Positions 1 through 7,085 of a DNA stretch of 64,000 bases are shown piece by piece. The translations under genes and the position numbers were made by a program. Position 1 is the first letter of the stretch; each line of letters starts with the position of its first letter. The stretch is taken from contig CADCCB010000004.1 of assembly GCA_902799905.1 (NCBI GenBank), positions 1 through 64,000 of the forward strand, read 5' to 3'. The notes beneath the pieces were generated by a model. The model saw only the letters and a program-made list of their open reading frames with translations, was not told the origin of the DNA and did not search any database. The stretch comes from an uncultured Prevotellaceae bacterium (GTDB taxonomy: Bacteria; Bacteroidota; Bacteroidia; Bacteroidales; Bacteroidaceae).

Positions 1-130
1 TAAAGTAGAGGGTATCAACAACAAAATAAAGGTGATGAAGAGAAATGCTTATGGATTCAGAGATGAAAAGTATTTTCGCTTAAGACTCTATGCACTACAC
101 GACTGCCGTATCACTCGAAATGTCGGATGA
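1..130 (+). CDS. ISL3-family transposase, C-terminal end only (cut by window edge)
   Basis: Reading from base 2, an open frame of 42 codons runs to TGA at 128-130. It contains KVEGINNKIKVMKRNAYGFR, the ending typical of ISL3-type (DDE, Transposase_20-like) transposases, followed by a short ALHDCRITRNVG tail. The rest of the element lies upstream of the window, so it cannot be said whether it is intact. The bases just after the stop (GAGCCCC) could belong to the right inverted repeat, but the other end is not available for comparison. Its presence marks the left edge of the accessory region. Confidence 0.75.
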   Translation, partial: KVEGINNKIKVMKRNAYGFRDEKYFRLRLYALHDCRITRNVG

Positions 131-210
131 GCCCCAAATAATTATGTCACTAATTGTCGTTATTGAAGTTCAGGCAGTATCTGAACAATTTAAAAAAGAA
201 CCACAAAAAG

Positions 211-280
211 TATCACATCTGTCACTACTACTTTATTTATCGTGGTTTAAGCGATGATAGATATGGTGATAGATGTGACA
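211..280. repeat. Long hairpin 1 (TATCACATCTGTCAC arms)
   Basis: The left arm, 211-225, pairs with the right arm, 265-280. The arms differ at only two positions, and both can form G-U pairs in RNA. The loop is about 40 nt. The arms match those of the hairpin at 536-605, so these are two copies of one element in a region without genes. Confidence 0.7.
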
Positions 281-417
281 CATTTTACATTATTTCACAC
301 TATTTATAGGTGAAATACTTGCAAAACCAAAGAATTCATTGTATCTCGCCAAGTATAGTTGCACGGACGACCTGCAGAGGAAGAGTCACTAAAATCGTCA
401 AACTACACTTCTGAGCA

Positions 418-526
418 TGTTCCAAGCCCTGGAACAACTTGTTCCACCCCCTGAAACACTTTGTTCCACCCTATGGAACATACCGTTCCATCCTTTGGAA
501 CAACTCGTTACACCCTATGGGAACAA
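418..526. repeat. Five tandem 22-bp palindromic units
   Basis: Units have GTTCCA (or a one-base variant) starting at 419, 441, 463, 485 and 507, an exact 22-bp period. Each is an imperfect palindrome of the form TGTTCCA-N5-TGGAACA; units 1 and 3 are perfect in both arms. The array lies between the two long hairpins at 211-280 and 536-605. A 22-bp period puts all dyads on nearly the same DNA face, as expected of a cooperative operator, iteron or RNA hairpin array. Function unknown. Confidence 0.85.
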
Positions 527-535
527 AAGACATCT

Positions 536-611
536 GTCACATCTATCACCACATCTGTCACCCCTTAACCCCCGATAAACAAAGGAAAGGTGACAGATGT
601 GACACTTTTTT
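536..611. repeat. Long hairpin 2, followed by a T-tract
   Basis: Two left arms, GTCACATCTATCACC (536-550) and ACATCTGTCACC (551-562), can each pair with the single right arm at 589-605 (GGTGACAGATGTGACAC). The alternatives exclude each other. The right arm runs into TTTTTT, so the second pairing resembles an intrinsic terminator. The arms match those of hairpin 1 at 211-280. The region 131-832 holds no gene that can be supported; its open frames have no family resemblance and run through these repeats. Confidence 0.65.
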
Positions 612-832
612 GAAGAAAAAACATGAACACTTGACCTTTGGTCGCTTGCCAATAACGGGACGCAAGAAATGGCGGAAATGCTTTTTGGCGCAAGCGGGTT
701 TTTGCTTTCGGAATGGCGATTTCGTTGTTCTTTAACTTATATTTTTGATTAAATTGCCGTGTTTTATGCCCCATTTTTGTCAATAACTTTCCATAAATAC
801 GCAGATTTAGTATTTTTTAACTCTAATTCTTC

Positions 833-861
833 TTTGTTTATTGTCTGCCTTCGTACCTTTG
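833..861 (+). promoter_or_regulatory. Bacteroidetes-type promoter for the secreted protein gene
   Basis: The -7 box TACCTTTG lies at 854-861 and TTTG at 833-836, a spacing of 17 nt (slightly short of the usual 19-21). It lies 65 nt upstream of the ATG at 927. Confidence 0.6.
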
Positions 862-926
862 CACATCGCCTAATGAATAGGTGTTGACCAATGAATAATT
901 TTATTAATTAAACTAAAAGACCAAAA

Positions 927-2711
927 ATGAGAAAATTTACACAATTGATGCTCACCCTGGCATTGCTAGTTGTCGGAGTGGGGGGGGTAAAAGCACAAAC
1001 TTTAATTAAAGAAGTAGACTTTTCGGAGGTCGGTTCCTACTCGATGTGGCACGCTGATGGAGTAGTGCCAACAATAACTGACAATACTCTACAATATATC
1101 AATGGTGAAGTAGCTGAGCACGAATATAACATCCAGTATGAAGCTGCAAATGGCATTAAACTAGTAGAGGGAGGTAATTATAAAATACGTCTTTTTATTA
1201 AAGGTTCCGTAGGAGGAAATTTACTTTGCGTTTTAGGAGATTGGAGTAATACGAAAAACGACAGAGTATATTTTACGACAACAGAACAAACTGTCGATAT
1301 TACGTTGACGGACTTCCCTGCAACGATAAATGATGCTCATGTGTTAATTCAGTCAGGAAAATATGATGGTACAACCAATATTTCCAAAGTACAGGTGTTT
1401 GACATGGATGAGACACCGTATGTATCTGAGTTTGATATAAGTATTAATGCGGATGACTGGACTGTAGGATGGAATGCTGGAGCAGAAAACATAGATGGGA
1501 AATTAAAAATTACTTTAACAGGTGCATATGGCGGTAAAGGGCATCATTTTACCGAAGCTGATTTGACCAATTATGCCGTTTGTGACAAAATCTGCGTCGT
1601 TGTAGATACGTATGCAGGTGGATGGGCCCAACTTATTTTTAGAAATGGTAGCGATGATGTTTTCGTAACGTCTTTTGGCGGTGCTGGAACCAAAGTCCTA
1701 GAATTTGATAACACAACACCAATAACAGACTTTTATATTCAGGGATCATCTACCGAAAACCCAATTACAGTCAGTCGTGTGTACATGGTGAAAAAAGTCA
1801 ATTACCTAACCGAAGGAAAGACAGTTCTCTTTAATAATGATGGGTTTATTCCACGTGCTAATTTAGCCTACTATGCAGATGATGCAAAATTGGATATTAC
1901 TCTAACTGCAGCAGGTACAACACTGAACAATTATATTGGTTGGGGTATTGGTTTTTTTGAGAGTGCTGGAGCAGGTGTTAATGTCGGTACTTTTAACCTC
2001 AAAAATGAAGGCGATAATGTTTATTCATACGTGGTGGGTGATTTTAAGGCTGCTTTCAATGCTGATAAGAATGGAGCAGGTGATTATGGCATTAATTGGA
2101 TTGTTTATGGACAAGACAATGAAAATAACACTTTTACACGTAAGAGCATAAAAGTTTCTCCTGTAACAGAAAGCGTGTCTATTGTTGAATCAGGCTTTGC
2201 TACTCATAGTTTCAGCAGACCAGTCAATGTAGATGGTGTGGTTACTGCCTATGGAGCTAAGTATGATGGAAGTAAGATTGTATTGACTCCTGTAACAGAA
2301 GTCCCAGCAGGTGCTGGCGTAATAATCGAAGCAGATAATAAAGATTATGACGTGCCAACAATAAGAAGAGCAAATTCGTTGTCCGATAACGAACTGCTGG
2401 TTTCTGATGGTTCTGTAAAAGGTGACGGTTCTACCATCTATGCACTTGGTAAAAAGGGTGGTGATGTAGGTTTCGCGAAAGTTAGGAGTGGTGCTACTGT
2501 TCCTGCTGGTAAGGCTTATTTGGTAATCGGTGGTGGTGGTAGCGCTCGCGACTTCATCGGTTTTGGCGAAGAAGAGGCAACAGGAATCAGCCTAACTGAG
2601 AACTCAGAACTGAGAACTGAGAACGCGGTTTATGACCTGCAAGGTCGTCGTATTGCTCAGCCTACGAAGGGACTGTACATCGTGAATGGCAAAAAGGTGC
2701 TGGTGAAATAA
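927..2711 (+). CDS. Secreted protein with carbohydrate-binding-like modules and a sorting-type C-terminus
   Basis: 594 aa. An N-terminal signal peptide ([20 protein letters not shown], cleavage after VKAQ) is followed by two beta-rich segments, about residues 25-170 and 175-300, which resemble CenC-type carbohydrate-binding modules in pattern only. A region around 410-540 precedes the C-terminal stretch [20 protein letters not shown] and a basic tail. That ending is the common Prevotella variant of the type IX secretion (Por) C-terminal signal, so the protein is probably exported across the outer membrane and anchored or released. No catalytic motif was recognised. A four-unit heptanucleotide array (2594-2621) encodes the linker just before the sorting signal, so a change in unit number would remove the signal. 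Start chosen for the signal peptide and the promoter at 833-861. Confidence 0.75.
   Translation: MRKFTQLMLTLALLVVGVGGVKAQTLIKEVDFSEVGSYSMWHADGVVPTITDNTLQYINGEVAEHEYNIQYEAANGIKLVEGGNYKIRLFIKGSVGGNLLCVLGDWSNTKNDRVYFTTTEQTVDITLTDFPATINDAHVLIQSGKYDGTTNISKVQVFDMDETPYVSEFDISINADDWTVGWNAGAENIDGKLKITLTGAYGGKGHHFTEADLTNYAVCDKICVVVDTYAGGWAQLIFRNGSDDVFVTSFGGAGTKVLEFDNTTPITDFYIQGSSTENPITVSRVYMVKKVNYLTEGKTVLFNNDGFIPRANLAYYADDAKLDITLTAAGTTLNNYIGWGIGFFESAGAGVNVGTFNLKNEGDNVYSYVVGDFKAAFNADKNGAGDYGINWIVYGQDNENNTFTRKSIKVSPVTESVSIVESGFATHSFSRPVNVDGVVTAYGAKYDGSKIVLTPVTEVPAGAGVIIEADNKDYDVPTIRRANSLSDNELLVSDGSVKGDGSTIYALGKKGGDVGFAKVRSGATVPAGKAYLVIGGGGSARDFIGFGEEEATGISLTENSELRTENAVYDLQGRRIAQPTKGLYIVNGKKVLVK
2594..2624 (+). 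repeat. Heptanucleotide array inside the secreted protein gene
   Basis: Units AACTGAG, AACTCAG, AACTGAG, AACTGAG, then AACGCGG. They are read as [11 protein letters not shown], just before the C-terminal sorting sequence. Confidence 0.85.
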
Positions 2712-2762
2712 AATTCCCCCGTTTCCAAATAATTCTTTTAAACATAATAAATAGACGAAACA

Positions 2763-2933
2763 ATGAAAAAAACATATATTATCCCTGCAACGGAGGTCGT
2801 TGAGATTAAGGTCTGTCAGTTGGTAATGGCCAGCCAAATGGGCGTGTTAGATGGCGAACTGGAATCTGAAGAAATCTTGTCACGCGGTACTAAGGGTGAC
2901 TTTTGGGACGACGAAGAGGACGAAGACTATTAA
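2763..2933 (+). CDS. Small acidic peptide, MKKTYIIPATEVVEIK type
   Basis: 56 aa, ATG at 2763 and TAA at 2931. The N-terminus MKKTYIIPATEVVEIK is the recognisable opening of a very common group of small Bacteroidales proteins of unknown function. The middle part (QLVMASQMGVLDGELESEE) is hydrophobic to polar, and the end is strongly acidic (DDEEDEDY). It lies 51 nt after the secreted protein, on the same strand and before a strong terminator, so the two are probably co-transcribed. Length, a conserved leader-like N-terminus and a variable tail would suit a secreted or processed peptide, but no maturation enzyme is nearby. Confidence 0.7.
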   Translation: MKKTYIIPATEVVEIKVCQLVMASQMGVLDGELESEEILSRGTKGDFWDDEEDEDY

Positions 2934-2961
2934 GTCGTCATGACCAGATAAAAGCAAAAAA

Positions 2962-3005
2962 CCCGCTATCGTCAGGAAAGGACGATGGCGGGATTGTTTT
3001 TGTTT
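2962..3005. terminator. Bidirectional intrinsic terminator
   Basis: CCCGCTATCGTC (2962-2973) pairs with GACGATGGCGGG (2981-2992) around a 7-nt loop, with one G-T pair. It has a T-tract on the right and an A-tract on the left, so it serves both the plus-strand peptide gene and the minus-strand nuclease gene ending at 3004. Confidence 0.85.
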
Positions 3006-4218
3006 AGGGCTCACAAGTGGTGTATATCAAGCCTAAGTGATATTCCACTATACCATTGCTATACGTGATATCCTTCACCTGAACCAAGGCACTCTCTCTG
3101 TCTTTATGATAGCCAACAAAGAATCGGATTGCATCATAGCGACGTAGATAGCGCTTTCCATCTGATTCATCCAGATAGGTATATTTATTGAGTGTCGTTT
3201 GTTTCAGTTCACGATACTCAATCTTCTTTGTCCCTTTCATAATCTCATCGAAGTATATCTTCTTGATGTTGAGCGTCAGGACCTTCATTCCTGTGGTATC
3301 AAAGGTTGATTTCTCCTTGACTATTCGTTTTTCCAAGCATTCTAACTTTGGATTGTACGTGTACCCCACAATACTTCCGTCCATGATTTTCTGGATAATG
3401 ACATCCACGACAGGTAGAGGAACGACGAACCATTCCTGGGGCTGATGCTCAACACCTCTATCGTCGAATACAATCACTTGGAATTGGGCAGGCTTTAACA
3501 CCTGATGTATCAAGTCTTCAAACTTCTGAGAATTTACATTAACCACCTTATAACTGGCCTGTATTTTTACTGGAGCCATCAAGTAAGTGGGTTCATTCTC
3601 TGCATTTGCTATTCTTTGCTCAACGCTATTTGTCGAGAATCCTATCTTATAGAGATGCTTTACTTCTTTGATGGCAGGGTCTTGCGACAACGAACTAAGT
3701 ACATATATAAAGCCAGTCACTTTATCATCTGCTGTTACGTCCGAACTCCCAAAGAACTTTCCATTTGCATCTTCCTGCAATTCTGTTACTGCATACCCGT
3801 CACCCACAACATTCTTTCGAAGTGTTTGTAACAGGATGTCAGACTCAGTACCATTCTCATAGATACAACGCGTTCTCGCATCAGGCAGGAAGTTGCTGCT
3901 TTTCTTCAATTCGCCAATCTTTTCCAATAGCAGCATCTGGCCACTTACAAAATAAAAGCGTCCTTCTGAGAGCGTAGCCGTCTTGGTAATCTTAACCAAA
4001 GAACGAAGCCCTTGTTTCAGTTCACGATGCACTTTTGCGAATAATGGCTTGTAATCGTCAAAGTTCTCGCAGAGTTTATGCTGGGCCACATAGTCCGCTT
4101 TTTTCTTGGCAATCACTCTTCGCATATCCTGAGGAATATCGAAGAGTTTCTTCTCTTCCTCACTAACATTCAACAACGGGTCGTCAAACAGAGCCTCCAG
4201 TTCTTTATCTATGTCCAT
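3004..4218 (-). CDS. GIY-YIG nuclease with C-terminal ASCH/PUA-like domain
   Basis: 404 aa. After an N-terminal region (1-165) comes a T5orf172-type GIY-YIG domain at about 169-255: FIYVL (GIY position) at 170-174, YKIG (YIG position) at 190-193, Arg202 and Glu234 as candidate catalytic residues. Residues 311-400 (LTLNIKKIYFDEIMKGTKKI, then EYRE) match the ASCH/PUA-like fold, often a reader of modified bases or RNA. The first 15 residues repeat the N-terminus of the 75-aa protein encoded just upstream, with which it overlaps by 10 nt. As the last gene of the methyltransferase-helicase operon it is the likely nuclease of a modification-dependent or restriction-like defence system. The nuclease assignment is firm from motifs; the system function is inferred. 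Confidence 0.8.
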   Translation of the reverse strand: MDIDKELEALFDDPLLNVSEEEKKLFDIPQDMRRVIAKKKADYVAQHKLCENFDDYKPLFAKVHRELKQGLRSLVKITKTATLSEGRFYFVSGQMLLLEKIGELKKSSNFLPDARTRCIYENGTESDILLQTLRKNVVGDGYAVTELQEDANGKFFGSSDVTADDKVTGFIYVLSSLSQDPAIKEVKHLYKIGFSTNSVEQRIANAENEPTYLMAPVKIQASYKVVNVNSQKFEDLIHQVLKPAQFQVIVFDDRGVEHQPQEWFVVPLPVVDVIIQKIMDGSIVGYTYNPKLECLEKRIVKEKSTFDTTGMKVLTLNIKKIYFDEIMKGTKKIEYRELKQTTLNKYTYLDESDGKRYLRRYDAIRFFVGYHKDRESALVQVKDITYSNGIVEYHLGLIYTTCEP

Positions 4219-4436
4219 AATCCCTTTTCTTTCAATGTCGTTAATGATGCATTCATCAGTTTCTCTTTCAGGCTACCATCCTTTTGTGGCTCACGACCAT
4301 TCTGGGCTATCCATTCCTTAATCTCTGCTATCTTTTGCATAATTCTGTCATCTGCAGTAATAGCCTTAGCAAAGGGGCGTGCCCCATCCAGCAGAGGATC
4401 ATCAAATAGTTCAAGCAATTCTTTCTTAATATCCAT
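4209..4436 (-). CDS. 75-aa protein sharing the N-terminal motif of the GIY-YIG nuclease
   Basis: 75 aa, ATG at 4434-4436, only 3 nt after the helicase stop, ending 10 nt inside the nuclease gene. It starts MDIKKELLELFDDPLLD, nearly the same as MDIDKELEALFDDPLL in the nuclease; the rest is helical and charged with no recognised domain. Tight packing and overlap argue for a real, translationally coupled gene. The shared acidic and aromatic motif is a plausible docking peptide for the helicase or methyltransferase. It could instead be the stump of a duplicated and decayed nuclease gene. Confidence 0.6.
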   Translation of the reverse strand: MDIKKELLELFDDPLLDGARPFAKAITADDRIMQKIAEIKEWIAQNGREPQKDGSLKEKLMNASLTTLKEKGLWT

Positions 4437-4439
4437 ACC

Positions 4440-6458
4440 TTACTCTCCTATTTCTAGTCCGCTCAATTGACGGCGTTTCTGGTTCCATATCTTTGCATAA
4501 GCCACAGCCAACTCCCTTACTCTTGGATCAGGATCATCCATTGAAGGAATCTTGCCGTCATGTGTGGCTACATATTCTTTTAAAGGACCCTTGAACAGGA
4601 TGATGGCCTGCTCTAAGGTCATATCATATTTTTGTTCAGCAATCGTATCCTGAATCAGTTTCAGCGTCTTGGCATCCACCGACTTTGATATCACCTCGTA
4701 TGCACGCTGGAAAGGATTTATCGTATCAATCAGGTTAATGCTCAGTTGGTCAATATTGATAAACCTGTTGGCAATCTTAATGAGTCTGTTGCCTTCGCTC
4801 TTTTCCTCATCATCGCCACCACATGGTATCGAAGGTATAGGTTCACCTTTCTCATTAACAACATCATTGCCTTTAATGATGGTGTCGAGGAGCAAACGCT
4901 GGCGCACCTCTTCAATCTCTTCATCCGTCAAATCAGGATAGCGTTCGCGAATTATCTTTGGAATGATATGCTGGGTGATGGTTTCTGCTGTAGTAGAACC
5001 ACTCAACGCCTTTACCATCATGTCGTCCTGCAATACAGCAGCCTTCAGATCGTCAAGTTGACTTTCCACAATCGTTTTTGTCTTTTCGCTTGATAGTGGC
5101 TTCAGTCCCTCCACCACAATAGTATGCGTCAAATCGCCCTTGCCGTCGTCTTCCTCTTTTTCTGTCTTAAACTTCCAACTGGGAGCCATCACCTGTTCCA
5201 TCAGAAGCGATGCCGTAATGGCTTTTAGGAAATCGTTAACCGCTACTTTCACCTCTGCCTGCTCAGCATCTGGCATAGCAATCAGATTCACAAAGCGAGC
5301 CGTTTCTTTCCCTTCACAGTCACGCGTACATCTTCCTATTATTTGTATCACCTCAGTCAGCGAGCCGCGCACGCCTACTGTCAGGCACATCTCGCACCAT
5401 TGCCAGTCGAAGCCCTCTTTGGCAGTTCCCAGTGCAATGATGATATCCACATCGTCGCGATGCTTGATGTTTTGCAAATAGCCTTGTACCAAATTTCGTT
5501 CCTTCTGGTCGTCTTCCACAAGGTCTGCCACCTTCAGCAGTCTGCCATCAGCAGTCCTTACATAATAGATACCTGTATTGTAGTCTTTCGATTCCACAGT
5601 ACCTATCACTTTCATGATTTCGCCAGTCTCTGTGTATTTGCCAAGTCCCGTTGAACTACGTGCATTCACACTTGGTATGTGGATAATTGTTTTCTTTCTT
5701 GTGTCGAGCACTTCACCAATACGGTCCAGATATGAGCCATGATAGAAGTGATAGCCCAAAATCAGATTCTTCAGATATTTGTAGCCATTCAGTTGCTGAT
5801 AGTAATTATAGGTTACAGGAAAAAATCTGGCCTCGTCTTCTGCTCTTAGCACAGGCACACCATCGCCTCTAAAGTAACTTCCTGTCATAGCCACAATATG
5901 CCCTGTAGAGTTATTCATCACTCTACGCACAACATCGCCAAGATTAGAGTTGGCATCAGCGCTGGTGTGGTGAAACTCGTCAATAGCCAGTAATGTATCA
6001 TTAAAAGCCTCGTCTTCCAATTCCTTCATGCCATTTCGCAAGGTGGCATGAGCACAGACAAGAATCTTTGCACTATTCTGACGGAAGAATTCTATAAAAC
6101 GCCCTTTCTTGTCCTGCTCGTTCTTGACGTCAGTCAGATTGAAGTATGGTGCCACTTCCCAGTTAGCAAAGAAGCCACTATTCATCAGGTTGGTATTTTT
6201 AAACGAGCGACCAATACTCTTTTCTGGTACAGCCACCACAACTCTCTTGATACCTTGATTAGTCAACTTATCAAGAGCAATGAACATCAACGCACGACTC
6301 TTTCCTGATGCAGGAGGAGCCTTTATCAATAAGAATCGTTTACTGCGATGTTCATAGGCCATTGCCTGCATTTCACGCATTCCCAATGGGTTCACGGCGG
6401 TAGCCGTGCCAGTCTGTTGATACTTGATATCAACAATCGTGTTTTCAGTTTTTAGCAT
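4440..6458 (-). CDS. Superfamily 2 DEAD/DEAH-type helicase of a restriction-like cassette
   Basis: 672 aa. Helicase motifs in order: Walker A APPASGKSR (about 47-55), a DEFHH box (about 160-164) in place of DEAH, TGSYF (motif III, about 192), GFDW (about 349) and QIIGRCTRD (motif VI, about 372). The C-terminal third is helical and unassigned. Such ATPases move or remodel DNA for the nuclease subunit in type I, type III and related systems. It lies between a DNA methyltransferase and a GIY-YIG nuclease on the same strand, which supports that role. The start ATG (6456-6458) is preceded 3 nt upstream by a perfect 11-bp inverted repeat. No nuclease motif was seen within this protein. Confidence 0.85.
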   Translation of the reverse strand: MLKTENTIVDIKYQQTGTATAVNPLGMREMQAMAYEHRSKRFLLIKAPPASGKSRALMFIALDKLTNQGIKRVVVAVPEKSIGRSFKNTNLMNSGFFANWEVAPYFNLTDVKNEQDKKGRFIEFFRQNSAKILVCAHATLRNGMKELEDEAFNDTLLAIDEFHHTSADANSNLGDVVRRVMNNSTGHIVAMTGSYFRGDGVPVLRAEDEARFFPVTYNYYQQLNGYKYLKNLILGYHFYHGSYLDRIGEVLDTRKKTIIHIPSVNARSSTGLGKYTETGEIMKVIGTVESKDYNTGIYYVRTADGRLLKVADLVEDDQKERNLVQGYLQNIKHRDDVDIIIALGTAKEGFDWQWCEMCLTVGVRGSLTEVIQIIGRCTRDCEGKETARFVNLIAMPDAEQAEVKVAVNDFLKAITASLLMEQVMAPSWKFKTEKEEDDGKGDLTHTIVVEGLKPLSSEKTKTIVESQLDDLKAAVLQDDMMVKALSGSTTAETITQHIIPKIIRERYPDLTDEEIEEVRQRLLLDTIIKGNDVVNEKGEPIPSIPCGGDDEEKSEGNRLIKIANRFINIDQLSINLIDTINPFQRAYEVISKSVDAKTLKLIQDTIAEQKYDMTLEQAIILFKGPLKEYVATHDGKIPSMDDPDPRVRELAVAYAKIWNQKRRQLSGLEIGE

Positions 6459-6461
6459 GTC

Positions 6462-6502
6462 AGAATATCTTTAGTTCAGCGCTTATTCTCAAAAGATATT
6501 CT
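6462..6502 (-). promoter_or_regulatory. Perfect inverted repeat just upstream of the helicase start
   Basis: AGAATATCTTT (6462-6472) and AAAGATATTCT (6492-6502) with a 19-nt loop, 3 nt from the ATG. It could be an operator dyad or a hairpin masking the ribosome site. The methyltransferase start has a comparable dyad with a different sequence. Confidence 0.6.
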
Positions 6503-6518
6503 CTACGTTTGTCTGTCT

Positions 6519-6546
6519 GCGGCCAAGCTTAAGAGACGTTTCGAAT
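6519..6546. repeat. 28-nt direct repeat, copy 1
   Basis: Begins GCGGCCAAGCTTAAGAGACG and matches 10042-10069 in 27 of 28 positions. The two copies bracket the methyltransferase and the broken gene, and each lies upstream of a gene of the cassette. Confidence 0.85.
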
Positions 6547-6634
6547 TCTTAGTTTTGTAGCGCTACGTTATTATTTCTGCTTTTTAGAGCTTGCTCTGGG
6601 CGATAGGCTGCAATATTTCTCGTAGCCACCTGTT

Positions 6635-7014
6635 TCAGATTTGTAGATTATGGTATCGATGAAATATATGTGACGCCTTTATACGCTCAAAAAAAGAAGT
6701 AAGATTATCATCGGAATAGCGGAAATCATTCAACTTGATAATTTCCATTTGGTCAGGCGAGAGATAGACTTCATTCTCGGAACCACGATCGAAGAAGTCA
6801 CCCAACTGACTTCGGTCGCAGATCCAGTAGCCCTGTTCCTGCGCCCATTTCTTGAGTCTTACTAGTTGGACTGTCTTGCAAGTCGTTGTTCCCGCAAGAG
6901 CCTCAATCTCCTCAAGGACTCCTCTCGCGACTGCGGATGCGCTTTCCAGTATGCAACCTGCGCCCTCATTTCGGCATTCACCTTCTTGTGATAATCGTTC
7001 AGAATAATCTCCAT
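6635..7014 (-). pseudogene. Frame-shifted and truncated gene between methyltransferase and helicase
   Basis: Two reading frames carry protein-like sequence that does not join. From ATG at 7012-7014 one frame reads MEIILNDYHKKVNAEMRAQV and goes on as a helical, Arg-rich 50-aa segment to a stop at 6862. The neighbouring frame then continues with LKKWAQEQGYWI, FFDRGSENEVYLS and KLNDFRYSDDNLTSFF and stops at 6635. The second part resembles, from memory, proteins of mobile elements annotated as putative polyvalent protein or kinase-like domains, cut off soon after the FFERI motif. A single-base shift near 6865-6880 explains the break. A 127-aa frame starting at 7018 exists, but its first half looks non-coding. 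Confidence 0.6.
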
Positions 7015-7085
7015 TCATCGAATCTTTTTGAGTTTAACGCTGCAAAAATAGTAATTATTTTATTAATTCCCAAATTTCAACTCAT

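Noticed and set aside
439-735. 98-aa open frame on plus in the first kilobase
   Set aside because: It runs through the 22-bp array and the hairpin, has repeat-derived composition and no start context.
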